Below, piece after piece: positions 39,131-46,596 of a stretch of 64,000 bases of DNA. The DNA lies in NCBI GenBank assembly GCA_903822495.1, contig CAIJPD010000022.1, forward strand, positions 74,069 through 138,068. The letters are read 5' to 3'. How positions within the stretch are numbered: the first letter of the stretch is position 1; every line of letters begins with the position of its first letter. The notes beneath the pieces were generated by a model. That model worked only from the letters and a program-made list of their open reading frames with translations. It did not search any database and had not been told where the DNA came from. The position numbers and the translations under genes are program-made. The DNA comes from an uncultured Chloroflexota bacterium (GTDB taxonomy: Bacteria > Chloroflexota > Limnocylindria > Limnocylindrales > CSP1-4).

Positions 39131-39387
39131 GTGCTCTCGGACCGGCGCGCCACCTTCAGCACCACGACCAGTCCGGCAGCCTCATCAACGAGGTAGATGA
39201 CCCGGAGGTCGCCCATTCGAATCCTCCAGAAGTCAGTACCAGCCACCTTGACGACGCCCGCCGGGCGCGGGTCGATGCCCAGCGCCAGGATGGGGCCCCG
39301 CAGCCGCGCCGCGTCCCCGGGCGGCAGCCGGCGGAGCTGCCGTTGCGCCGCGGGTGCGATTTCGACTCGATAGCGCGCCTCGCTCAC
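39109..39387 (-). CDS. RelE/ParE-superfamily toxin
   Basis: A 92-residue protein: YRVEIAPAAQRQLRRLPPGD (first strand and helix), LRGPILALGIDPRPAGVVKV, FWRIRMGDLRVIYLVDEAAG and a terminal VARRSESTYR with the Arg residues used by RelE toxins. GTG 39387 overlaps the antitoxin stop. It is expected to be an mRNA interferase acting in the ribosome. Confidence 0.9.
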   Translation of the reverse strand: MSEARYRVEIAPAAQRQLRRLPPGDAARLRGPILALGIDPRPAGVVKVAGTDFWRIRMGDLRVIYLVDEAAGLVVVLKVARRSESTYRGPDR

Positions 39388-39641
39388 TCCCGATCGGCGC
39401 CGTAGCTCGCTTTGGTCTCCGCCGCCAGCACGCCGAAGAACTCGTCCGCCGCCGCCCCACCGTCGCGGCGGTACTCGGCCAGGGCCACCTCCGCCGACGC
39501 GCGGTCCTCTCGCTCCTCGGCGGCCCGCAGCCACGCTTCGATCGCCTCACCGACGACCTCGCGCACGCTTCGGTCGGCGCGCGCAGCCTCCACCTTCACG
39601 GCCCGGTAGAGCTCAGGATCCAGATCGATCGTGACCTTCAT
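39384..39641 (-). CDS. Ribbon-helix-helix antitoxin
   Basis: An 85-residue protein with an RHH N-terminus (MKVTIDLDPELYRAVKVEAA, DRSVREVVGEAIEAWL) and an acidic helical C-terminus that should wrap the toxin. ATG 39641 has AAGGA 7-8 nt upstream. Operator with three CCAGC half-sites lies directly upstream. Confidence 0.88.
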   Translation of the reverse strand: MKVTIDLDPELYRAVKVEAARADRSVREVVGEAIEAWLRAAEEREDRASAEVALAEYRRDGGAAADEFFGVLAAETKASYGADRE

Positions 39642-39652
39642 GGCAAGGAAGG

Positions 39653-39678
39653 ATACCAGCATGCTGGGTTGCTGGTAT
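39653..39678 (-). promoter_or_regulatory. Operator with three half-sites for the RHH/RelE locus
   Basis: ATACCAGC-N10-GCTGGTAT is a perfect 8-bp inverted repeat, and inside it CCAGCATGCTGG (39656-39667) forms a second perfect palindrome. This gives three CCAGC/GCTGG half-sites 11-14 bp apart, suited to cooperative RHH dimers. A minus-strand TATCCT overlaps the edge as a -10. Confidence 0.7.
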
Positions 39679-39783
39679 ACGTCCAAAGCCCGCTCCTGGC
39701 CTGCCCCGGACTCGGCTCGCCTGCCCGCGGTGCCGGCGGCCACGTCGTCAACAGCCTGAATGCGCGCGCCCGCGTGCCCCCTC

Positions 39784-39823
39784 GCGTGTGCGGGCGCACA
39801 CGCCCGCGGGCAGCTTCGCTGCC
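39784..39823. other. Two adjacent perfect hairpins
   Basis: GCGTGTGC-N4-GCACACGC (39784-39803) is followed by GGCAGC-TTC-GCTGCC (39809-39823) and then CCCCCTT. They lie in the ~240-bp gap between the TA island and the next gene. They could form a terminator or a structured boundary element. Confidence 0.45.
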
Positions 39824-39919
39824 GCCCCCTTGACGGCGTCCGGTAGACCCAAAGGAGCGACCCGGGGCGCCACCCGCCGGGCCAGGCCGATGGGTTGGGA
39901 TCCGGTTGGGAGGGACGCG

Positions 39920-40582
39920 ATGACGGACCAGGCGAAGGCGTTCAAGCGGCTGACCCAGGCCCAAGCCCTGCGGGCGCTGTACGTCGACTTCGAAGGTGAG
40001 AAGGGGCGGCCGCCCGTGCTCCTGGGTGTCCACCGGCGCGGCCGGGGCGCCAGGCCGTTCGTGGCCTACGACGTGCTGGGCGAGGCGTTCGGGGTCCTCG
40101 CCGACTCCACCCTGACCCTGCACGCCGCGATCACCAAGCTGGTCCAGCGGGCCGAGAGCCGCGACCGTCGAATCGTCGCCTGGAGCGAGCACGAGCTGGA
40201 CGTCGTGCGGACGCTAACCGACGACGACCCCGCGCTGGTCGCCCGGTTCGAGGCCCGCTTCGCCAACGCCCGGGCGATCGCCGAGCGCTGGCGCAACAAG
40301 TGCCACGCGGGCGACAAGCCGGCGGAGGGGCGCCTGGTGGAGTACCTGGCCCTGATCGGCTACACGGTGCCCGACGAGGCCGCCGCCGGCCGGGTCGGCG
40401 AGACGATCCGGATCCTGCGCGACCGGCTGGAGCGCGGCCTCCCGCTGACGGCCGTGCAGCAGCGTCGCTGGGACGACCTCCTCGAGCACAACCGCCACGA
40501 CTGCGCGAGCATGCGCCGGGTCTGCCTCCGGGCGGCGCGGGAGATGGAGGCGGCTTCTCGAATGAGCGCGGCGGTGGGGTGA
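39920..40582 (+). CDS. DnaQ/RNase H-like predicted exonuclease-fold protein
   Basis: A 220-residue protein. ALYVDFEGEKGRPPVLLG has the DxE of RNase H-like 3'-5' exonucleases; RRIVAWSEHELDVVRTL is in the position of motif II; and LLEHNRHDCASMRRVC provides the HxxxD-like motif III. Similar motifs occur in the C-terminal domain of the 10609-12471 gene, so the two may be related functionally. ATG 39920 has GGGAGGGA upstream. Confidence 0.65.
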   Translation: MTDQAKAFKRLTQAQALRALYVDFEGEKGRPPVLLGVHRRGRGARPFVAYDVLGEAFGVLADSTLTLHAAITKLVQRAESRDRRIVAWSEHELDVVRTLTDDDPALVARFEARFANARAIAERWRNKCHAGDKPAEGRLVEYLALIGYTVPDEAAAGRVGETIRILRDRLERGLPLTAVQQRRWDDLLEHNRHDCASMRRVCLRAAREMEAASRMSAAVG

Positions 40583-40710
40583 CCGGCGATCTGACCAGAC
40601 CGTGATGCAGGAGGACCAGCGGCTCTTGACCGTCGCGCGATCCGCGAAGAGCATCGAAGACACTCAGCGGGGGCGACTCCCGACTCGAACGTGAGCAGCA
40701 GGGGGCACGC

Positions 40711-41649
40711 ATGGCACTCCCCAACTGGCCTCGAAGACTGTCCGAGGTATTCGAGGATCTCCAGATCTGGTACTACCCGCCTCCAGAGGGCCCGCGCACC
40801 TGGGCGTTCCGGATGCCCGGCCAGACCGAGGAACGCCACTACACGCGCCAGAACGGGGCGAAGGACGCGATCCGCGCCCTCAAGCAGGGACGCCAGCCGC
40901 AACCGGGAGTCGACCCGGTCGCGCACCTGCGGTCCCGCCAACGCGGTGCGGTGGCTCGCATCCAGCGACCGGCCATGCTACCGGCGGGTGGGACACGCAT
41001 GGCTATACCCAACGTACGCATTGCCCCGCCCGAACGCCAGACACAACCGATCGTTCCCACCTCGTCCAGCCCAGGGCCATGGCTGGCCGACTTGGGGGCA
41101 ATCTCAGCCGGCGCGCTCAGGCGAGTCGTGGCCGGCGATCTTGCGGCGGACGTCTGGTCAGTCCACCTGCGCTTCTCGGCCTACGACCACCCGGCGCTGG
41201 CCAACCTGACGCGCCGCGAGCGTTGGTCCACCGACTATGGCAAGCCCCTCGTCGAGTCGATGGGCAAGGACGGGCCGGCCCAAGGGAGCTGCGCCGAAGT
41301 GGAGGTTGCGCGAAGACTCCGCAGCGCTGGCTGGGATGCCTGGTGGTCAGACGGCTACGGCCAGGCGCCTGTCCGCTGGAAGCCGTGGGTCCGCCGGGTC
41401 AGCGAGTGGGGCGGCCCAGTCGGGTCGCTCCTGCGCGACATCCGTCGGCGCCGGGAAGACGGCGCCAGCGGTGGCGTGCCCGACGTCGTCGCCGTCCGGG
41501 CCGGGCATGTGGTCTTCGTTGAGTGCAAAGGGCCAGGTGATCGCACCAGCCGCAGTCAGCTGCTCTGGCTTGCGGCCACGGTCGGGCAGGGGCTCCGCGG
41601 CAACGACTACGTTCTTGTCGAGTTCGAGGTCATCGGGGACCGCTCGTAG
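40711..41649 (+). CDS. VRR-NUC-like nuclease domain protein
   Basis: A 312-residue protein. The C-terminal ~110 residues contain GGVPDVVAVRAGHVVFVECK (PD ... ExK), followed by SQLLWLAATVGQG, the pattern of VRR-NUC/PD-(D/E)XK nucleases. Upstream there is a conserved-looking SCAEVEVARRLRSAGWDAWW that belongs to the same fold. The first ~100 residues (RLSEVFEDLQIWYYPPPEG) form a separate small domain I do not recognise. A restriction or repair nuclease role is likely; no partner methylase is seen. Confidence 0.7.
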   Translation: MALPNWPRRLSEVFEDLQIWYYPPPEGPRTWAFRMPGQTEERHYTRQNGAKDAIRALKQGRQPQPGVDPVAHLRSRQRGAVARIQRPAMLPAGGTRMAIPNVRIAPPERQTQPIVPTSSSPGPWLADLGAISAGALRRVVAGDLAADVWSVHLRFSAYDHPALANLTRRERWSTDYGKPLVESMGKDGPAQGSCAEVEVARRLRSAGWDAWWSDGYGQAPVRWKPWVRRVSEWGGPVGSLLRDIRRRREDGASGGVPDVVAVRAGHVVFVECKGPGDRTSRSQLLWLAATVGQGLRGNDYVLVEFEVIGDRS

Positions 41650-41685
41650 CTGCGACTCCGACCGAACCTGCCCGCTCAAGACCGG

Positions 41686-42030
41686 ATGGGGATGATGGAC
41701 GACCTGGACGAAGAGCTTCACGATCAGATCTGGACGGACCTCTGCCAGGAAGCGGGTTTCCACGTTCCAGTCCTGACGACCCGCGCGCTGACGGAACGTC
41801 TCGAGGTGCCCGAGGACTGGCAGGAAGACCACGCCTATGCGGACGGCGTGCGGGCGATGCTCGGCTCGGCAGCCGGCGCGATGCGGACGGCGAGACCGGG
41901 CACCAATCCGATCCCGTTCACGGCCGCGCTGCCAAGCCAGCTGAATGGGCGTCCCGAGACGCTCCGCCTGGCAATCCTGTTCGACGGCGACGCCATGCGA
42001 ATCCGGTTCGCCGACGAACGGCCGACGTGA
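41686..42030 (+). CDS. Small unknown protein downstream of the VRR-NUC-like gene
   Basis: A 114-residue protein of no recognised family. It is acidic (MDDLDEELHDQIWTDLCQEA) with a beta-rich second half (LRLAILFDGDAMRIRF). It begins 36 bp after the nuclease-like gene; in-frame ATGs at 41692 and 41695 are alternative starts. It may be an accessory or immunity partner, but nothing in the sequence proves that. Confidence 0.5.
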   Translation: MGMMDDLDEELHDQIWTDLCQEAGFHVPVLTTRALTERLEVPEDWQEDHAYADGVRAMLGSAAGAMRTARPGTNPIPFTAALPSQLNGRPETLRLAILFDGDAMRIRFADERPT

Positions 42031-42163
42031 GCAGAAAGGCGATCGGCTTGGGGAGGCATCACGAGGAGCCCGTGAGGCGAGACACGAACCGTGCGCGTGC
42101 AGATGTCGAGCCCGATCGCCCTCGGCGCGCTACGCCAGGTGCTCGCCGCATTGACGGTACCGA

Positions 42164-42610
42164 CTAGCGCTCGGCCTTCCGCGTGTGCTCCGTGTACCAC
42201 GCGAGCTGGCGCCCCATGGTGAGGCCCTCTGTCGGCACGTCGATCCTTGCGCCTGCCTCTCCGAGACCCTGCTCAAGCGCCTCGACGTAGCGGGCGCCCG
42301 CGTGGAACTCGAACGTCAAGCCGTCGAGATCGCCCAGCTGCTCCCGCAGCTGGCCAAGGACTCGGGCGCCCCAAGCTCGCCGGTCCGCCGCCGACATCGT
42401 GTTGAGCGTCATCTCGTACTTGCGCAGCTCGGCTTCCGGCGCGACCAGGCCGTGCTTCGCCGAGAGGATGAACCAGGGGAGCCGCGCGGCTTCCACGAAA
42501 GCGCGCCGCCGCAGGAAGAGCGGCGAGACGTACAGGTCCCGCGCGGGATGAACGCCAGACCGTTTCGTCTTCACGCAGCCCACCAGGGCGATCCGCCGCT
42601 CGGTGTTCAT
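42164..42610 (-). CDS. DUF6884 protein
   Basis: A 148-residue protein matching DUF6884: IALVGCVKTKRSGVHPARDL (CxxxK), LYVSPLFLRRRAFVEAA, WFILSAKHGLVAPEAEL with a following YEMTL, and a C-terminal RYVEALE. The domain occurs in nuclease or defence neighbourhoods and near genes for modified bases; its activity is unknown. ATG 42610 overlaps the GIY-YIG gene stop (ATGA). Confidence 0.82.
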   Translation of the reverse strand: MNTERRIALVGCVKTKRSGVHPARDLYVSPLFLRRRAFVEAARLPWFILSAKHGLVAPEAELRKYEMTLNTMSAADRRAWGARVLGQLREQLGDLDGLTFEFHAGARYVEALEQGLGEAGARIDVPTEGLTMGRQLAWYTEHTRKAER

Positions 42611-43581
42611 GGGCGATCCTCCTCGGCCGGCGCGCCACGCCCGACAAGCTCGATCCGTCGCGGGGCGGTGGCGGTTCGCGTCCCGGGCAGCGCCGCAAGC
42701 GCCGCACCCACAAACGCGCTCCGGTGCCCGACTGACTCAACGTCGATCAGGAGCTCGCCAGTTGCGTAGAGGCGGTCGGCCGCGTCCTGCACGTCGCCGA
42801 TCTCGACGGGCTTGCCCTGAGGGGATCGACCCGTGCCCACGATGACGACGTCGCCTTCGATCCGGAGGATCCGGTTCGGCCTGCCGGTGAGCGTTGGGAT
42901 CGTCTGGCCGACCAGGCCGGCCAGGACTACCCGCATGTCGGGCGCGCCTGGACCGGGCCGAACACCGCCTGCACCAGAGCCTGCCGTCCGCTCGGGCCGA
43001 GGCCGGGGAGGCGTCGCATCAACCTCGCGCTTCAGGCTGCTGCGCAGACGGCTGAGCGTCTCCCGCCACGGAGTCGGCGCCATGCCCTGGAGGTTGAGCG
43101 GCGGATCGAGCACCAAGAGCACCTCGGCCTCGAGAGACGCCAGCCGACTCCTTTCGGCCACCGGCGCAACCGCAACCTGCAGGTGCTCTGACATCCAGCG
43201 CGTCAACGCGGCCTCGCCGTCGCCCGCCAGCGCGCGACCCGTCACCTTCGTTGTGCCGAGGTCTGGCTCAAGAACCGACGCGAGAGTCAGCCGGAAGGTA
43301 GAACTGCCGACATTGCCGCCGAGGTGGTTGCGCCCGATCCGCGACCCGAGGGTGGCGGTGCTCAGCTTCGCCCCCGCCTGCCCGGCGTAGATCAACCCCG
43401 GCTCGACGCTCGCGCCGAGCCCTTTCGACCGCTGGACGGCGGCGGTCTGGTCGGCATACCACGCATAGAGGCCCGGGAGGCCGACCTCGTCGCCGGGACG
43501 AGGGAACCCCGCGGGCGCGACGCGCCGATCCGGGTCGAGAAGCAGGGCGATCAGGTCGCCCGGACCTGGTGCAATGCTCAC
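42607..43581 (-). CDS. GIY-YIG nuclease with additional C-terminal domain
   Basis: A 324-residue protein. The GIY and YIG strands appear as GLPGLYAWYAD and GLIYAGQAGAK; SRIGRNHLGGNVGSSTFR holds the catalytic Arg, and EAEVLLVLDPPLNLQG is the metal-binding Glu followed by the typical PPLN. The C-terminal ~110 residues (TLTGRPNRILRIEGDVVIVG; SPQGKPVEIGDVQDAADRLY; GHRSAFVGAALAALPG) are a separate domain common in restriction-like genes. I chose GTG 43581; a GTG at 43647 inside the previous gene is the alternative. Confidence 0.8.
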   Translation of the reverse strand: MSIAPGPGDLIALLLDPDRRVAPAGFPRPGDEVGLPGLYAWYADQTAAVQRSKGLGASVEPGLIYAGQAGAKLSTATLGSRIGRNHLGGNVGSSTFRLTLASVLEPDLGTTKVTGRALAGDGEAALTRWMSEHLQVAVAPVAERSRLASLEAEVLLVLDPPLNLQGMAPTPWRETLSRLRSSLKREVDATPPRPRPERTAGSGAGGVRPGPGAPDMRVVLAGLVGQTIPTLTGRPNRILRIEGDVVIVGTGRSPQGKPVEIGDVQDAADRLYATGELLIDVESVGHRSAFVGAALAALPGTRTATAPRRIELVGRGAPAEEDRP

Positions 43582-43636
43582 GGCAGCTCGCCCTTCCTCA
43601 GCCGGACGGTGGACCAGGACTCGCGGCAGGGCCGGA

Positions 43637-44254
43637 TCACGCAGCACCAGCGACCTTGGCCGCCGCCAGCACGAGCTCCTCGACCTTCTCCCACGTCTCA
43701 GCCCTTGGACCCGCCAGGTCGCGGTTCGTCGAGTTGGAGAAGACGATCACGTTGGCACCCGACGCCCGTAGCGCCCTGACGTTCGCGGGGCTGTCCTCGA
43801 CATAGATGTCGGCGCCGACCGCGCGCTTGTCACGCATGAAGCAGAGATCCCAATACGGGATGCCGTGCTTGTCGAGCCAGCTGGCGGTCTGGTAGATCGC
43901 CTCGGCGTGGAAGTACGGGATGTACAGGCGGTGCGTGATGATCCGGATGCGGATGCCTTTGGCTGAAAGCCGGCGGAGGGACGGGCCGGCTCCCGGGATG
44001 GGCTTTGCATCACGGAAGAGTCCGCGCTGCGTCACTGCCCAGCGGTGGAGCCGCTCGTAGTCGCCCTCGCCGAAGCCCCACTCCCTGAGGTCGAAGCTGA
44101 CCTCGTCGGTGAGCTCGGCTGGAGCCTTCCCCAGCCACTCAGCCGCCAGCTCCTTGATCGATCCGAAGAAGTCGGCGCAGACGCCATCGAGATCGACACC
44201 AAAGACGAAGCCGTCGTCGACTCCGTGCACCGTCGTCGGCTGTTCAGGGCTCAT
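43637..44254 (-). CDS. 5'-nucleotidase-like HAD phosphatase (NT5C type)
   Basis: A 205-residue HAD-fold protein. FGVDLDGVCADFFGSI has the DxDG nucleophile motif of the NT5C family; IRIITHRLYI gives motif II and DIYVEDSPANVRAL motif IV. Such enzymes dephosphorylate (deoxy)nucleoside monophosphates. The start overlaps the helicase-like gene by 11 nt, making it the second gene of the operon. A nucleotidase beside a nuclease-helicase might deplete nucleotides during phage infection; that is inference. Confidence 0.82.
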   Translation of the reverse strand: MSPEQPTTVHGVDDGFVFGVDLDGVCADFFGSIKELAAEWLGKAPAELTDEVSFDLREWGFGEGDYERLHRWAVTQRGLFRDAKPIPGAGPSLRRLSAKGIRIRIITHRLYIPYFHAEAIYQTASWLDKHGIPYWDLCFMRDKRAVGADIYVEDSPANVRALRASGANVIVFSNSTNRDLAGPRAETWEKVEELVLAAAKVAGAA

Positions 44255-46175
44255 CCGTCGACTCGTAGTCGGCCGGTGTCTCCGCGGCTTTGCGGCCAGC
44301 GGATCTGGGTCGCTCCGTCCGGCTCAGGAAGAAGTCGCGCGTCGGCGTGTCCATGAAGTACACGTAGCACCCGCGGAGCCCTCTCGTCAGGAGGACGCGG
44401 TACGTGCTCTTGACGAAGGCCATGAACTCATCGTCAGAGACCCCGCGGCGAACGCTGCGGTCGCGGGATTCATGGGGCTGGCCGACCCATCCTCCGCCCG
44501 CCGGTCGATAGACAAGGTCAGGGCCCACGATGACGCCGACGTAGTCGAACTCGAAGCCCTGGGCGGTGTAGACACAGCCCACTTGCTCGATGCCGCCCTT
44601 GTCGCTCGCCCAGAAGTCCGACTTCGGGATGCCGGGCCCAAGCCGGCTCGCCTCGGCCTTGGCGTTCCAGGGCATCGACCAGTCTCCGACCTTGACGTCG
44701 TCGACGAGGTTCCCAGTTGGATCCGGATCCGACCATGGCCAGCAGAAGCCAGCTACCAGGCGGGCGGTTGCGCCTTCCGCGGCTCGCAGCCGGATCAAGC
44801 GCTCGAGCTCCGGCGCGGCATCGACGATCCGGAAGTCGAAGTCGTCGTCCATCGGCCAGAGCACCTGCGGAGTCCGGGCCAGCTCCAGGGTGTTGTCGAC
44901 CCATCGGATGAACGAATCCGAGCCGTTGGAGCGGAACTGCGCCTGGAGCTCGAACTCGCGGACCTCGAGGCCTCGCTTGGCCGAGGATTCGCGAATGAGA
45001 TCGGTGCTGCCGACCTCGCCCGGGCGCACGACCTGCAGGTCGTCGATGAAGAAGACCGAGACCCGGGTCGAATCGAGGATGTCATCGATCTGTGACTTGC
45101 CCGTTCGCGCCTTCGCTGGCGTGAAGCGGCTCGTGCTGATCGTGCGAATACGGTGTGCCTCGTCCAGGACGACGACGTCCAACGGGTCGGTGACGGTCGC
45201 CGTATCGCGGAAGTACTTGAAGAGCGCCCCGGCGCGCGTGCCGACGAGCTTGCGCAGGTTTTCGGTGAAGGCCTTCGAGCCCGTCACGTGGAGCGTCTGA
45301 ACGCCCAGGGAGGCAAGCTCCGCGATGAGGTTAACGGCCATCACGGACTTCCCGGTGCCAGGCCCCCCGGCGACGATGAAGGCCACCGGGTGCTTGTTCT
45401 GGCCGGCGGCCTTGACCTCGTCCATGATCGCGTTATAAGCGACCTGCTGTTCGTCCAGCAGCGTGAAGACGGGCTCGTTCCGGATGACCCGCGCGACGTG
45501 ATCCAGCAGGCGCTTGTGCGGGCGGAACGACGAATTCGCCACCTTGTCGAGGATCGACCCGTCGTCCGGGCCGGCCACACGTGCATCCAGGTAGGTGGCC
45601 AGGGCGTTCACCTGGTCGCCCGTGAACGACGGGTTGGTAGCGAGCAGGGACGAGAAGCCCGCGCCGAAGAGCGGCGAGGTGGGGTCTTGCTTCGCGAAGT
45701 GAAGGTAGGCGCAGGCGTCAAGGGCGATCGTGCCCTCGGAGAAGGCGACGTGGGTGTCCTGGAGGTAGCGCTGGTACTGCGCGACCTGGCGCGACGGGTG
45801 GAGATGGTCGATGTTCCGACCACCCATGTTCACGACGACGCAGTCGGTGATGTTCGAGCTCTGGACTGCCGTCCACTGCTTCAGCTCGACAATCACCGCG
45901 GCGGCACCGACCTGCGGGTTGGACCCCGTGATCATCACGTCGAGCCGCTTGGACGACAGCGGAAGCTTGAGCTCGACGAGAACACCCTGGTCGCGGAGGT
46001 CGGCGACCTGCAGGACGTTGGCCATGGCCGACAGCGAGTTGCGCCACGACTGGATCTCGGACAACCCGGGCTTGTAGCGGAACTCCTGGAAGAACCGGTC
46101 GGTCAGAAGCGTGGCCACGCGGTTCTGTGCCGCGTCGGCCAGGAACTGGTCGCTGGTGCCCTGGTAGAGGTGCAT
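44244..46175 (-). CDS. DUF2075 helicase with N-terminal nuclease-like domain
   Basis: A 643-residue protein. The N-terminus contains KRLDVMITG ... AAAVIVELKQWTAV, a PD-(D/E)XK-like core (D ... ExK). From residue ~255 a superfamily I-type helicase follows: FIVAGGPGTGKSVMAVNLIA (Walker A), VVVLDEAHRI (Walker B), FFIDDLQVVRPGE, and late VGCVYTAQGFEFDYVGVIVG and RVLLTRGLRGCYVY. DUF2075 proteins are widespread and enriched in mobile and defence regions. It is the first gene of a compact set with HAD, GIY-YIG and DUF6884 genes. Confidence 0.87.
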   Translation of the reverse strand: MHLYQGTSDQFLADAAQNRVATLLTDRFFQEFRYKPGLSEIQSWRNSLSAMANVLQVADLRDQGVLVELKLPLSSKRLDVMITGSNPQVGAAAVIVELKQWTAVQSSNITDCVVVNMGGRNIDHLHPSRQVAQYQRYLQDTHVAFSEGTIALDACAYLHFAKQDPTSPLFGAGFSSLLATNPSFTGDQVNALATYLDARVAGPDDGSILDKVANSSFRPHKRLLDHVARVIRNEPVFTLLDEQQVAYNAIMDEVKAAGQNKHPVAFIVAGGPGTGKSVMAVNLIAELASLGVQTLHVTGSKAFTENLRKLVGTRAGALFKYFRDTATVTDPLDVVVLDEAHRIRTISTSRFTPAKARTGKSQIDDILDSTRVSVFFIDDLQVVRPGEVGSTDLIRESSAKRGLEVREFELQAQFRSNGSDSFIRWVDNTLELARTPQVLWPMDDDFDFRIVDAAPELERLIRLRAAEGATARLVAGFCWPWSDPDPTGNLVDDVKVGDWSMPWNAKAEASRLGPGIPKSDFWASDKGGIEQVGCVYTAQGFEFDYVGVIVGPDLVYRPAGGGWVGQPHESRDRSVRRGVSDDEFMAFVKSTYRVLLTRGLRGCYVYFMDTPTRDFFLSRTERPRSAGRKAAETPADYESTDEP

Positions 46176-46596
46176 CGGGTAGGTTCAACCAGCTTCGTGT
46201 AGTTGCGCTCACTGTCCTGGAGGCACCGAGGCAGCGCCGAACCGACTATACGCGGGCAGTGTCCGCGCGCAGCACCGGCGGCTGCCGCATCAGGTGGAGA
46301 CAAGGGTCGAAGCCCAGCGCAGCCCAGAAGCCCCGAGGACTCTGGGTGTGCGTGTGAGGGGACGAGGTTGGCCAGGACGATCCGGCGCTGTTCCACCTCC
46401 ACGTGTTGGGCGGCGATGGACGGCGGGGCCTCCTGGAGTGAGCCCGCGAGAAGCGCTACTACGAGGGACCGTTCCTGGTCGCGAGGTACCACGAGGCGCC
46501 GGGCATCAGACGCTACTCGGAGACGAGGCGCTCGACAGGGGTTGAGAACTGGGCCGGCGTCACTAGAACGGCCCTGCCCTGGCGCTACCGAGGTGC
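46176..46596. other. 420-bp region without intact gene, possible gene remnant
   Basis: The plus strand contains DEVGQDDPALFHLHVLGGDG, a stop codon, and then EKRYYEGPFLVARYHEAPGI in the same frame. The pattern looks like a decayed coding sequence but I cannot name a family. It separates the defence-like operon from the PARG-like gene. Confidence 0.35.
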
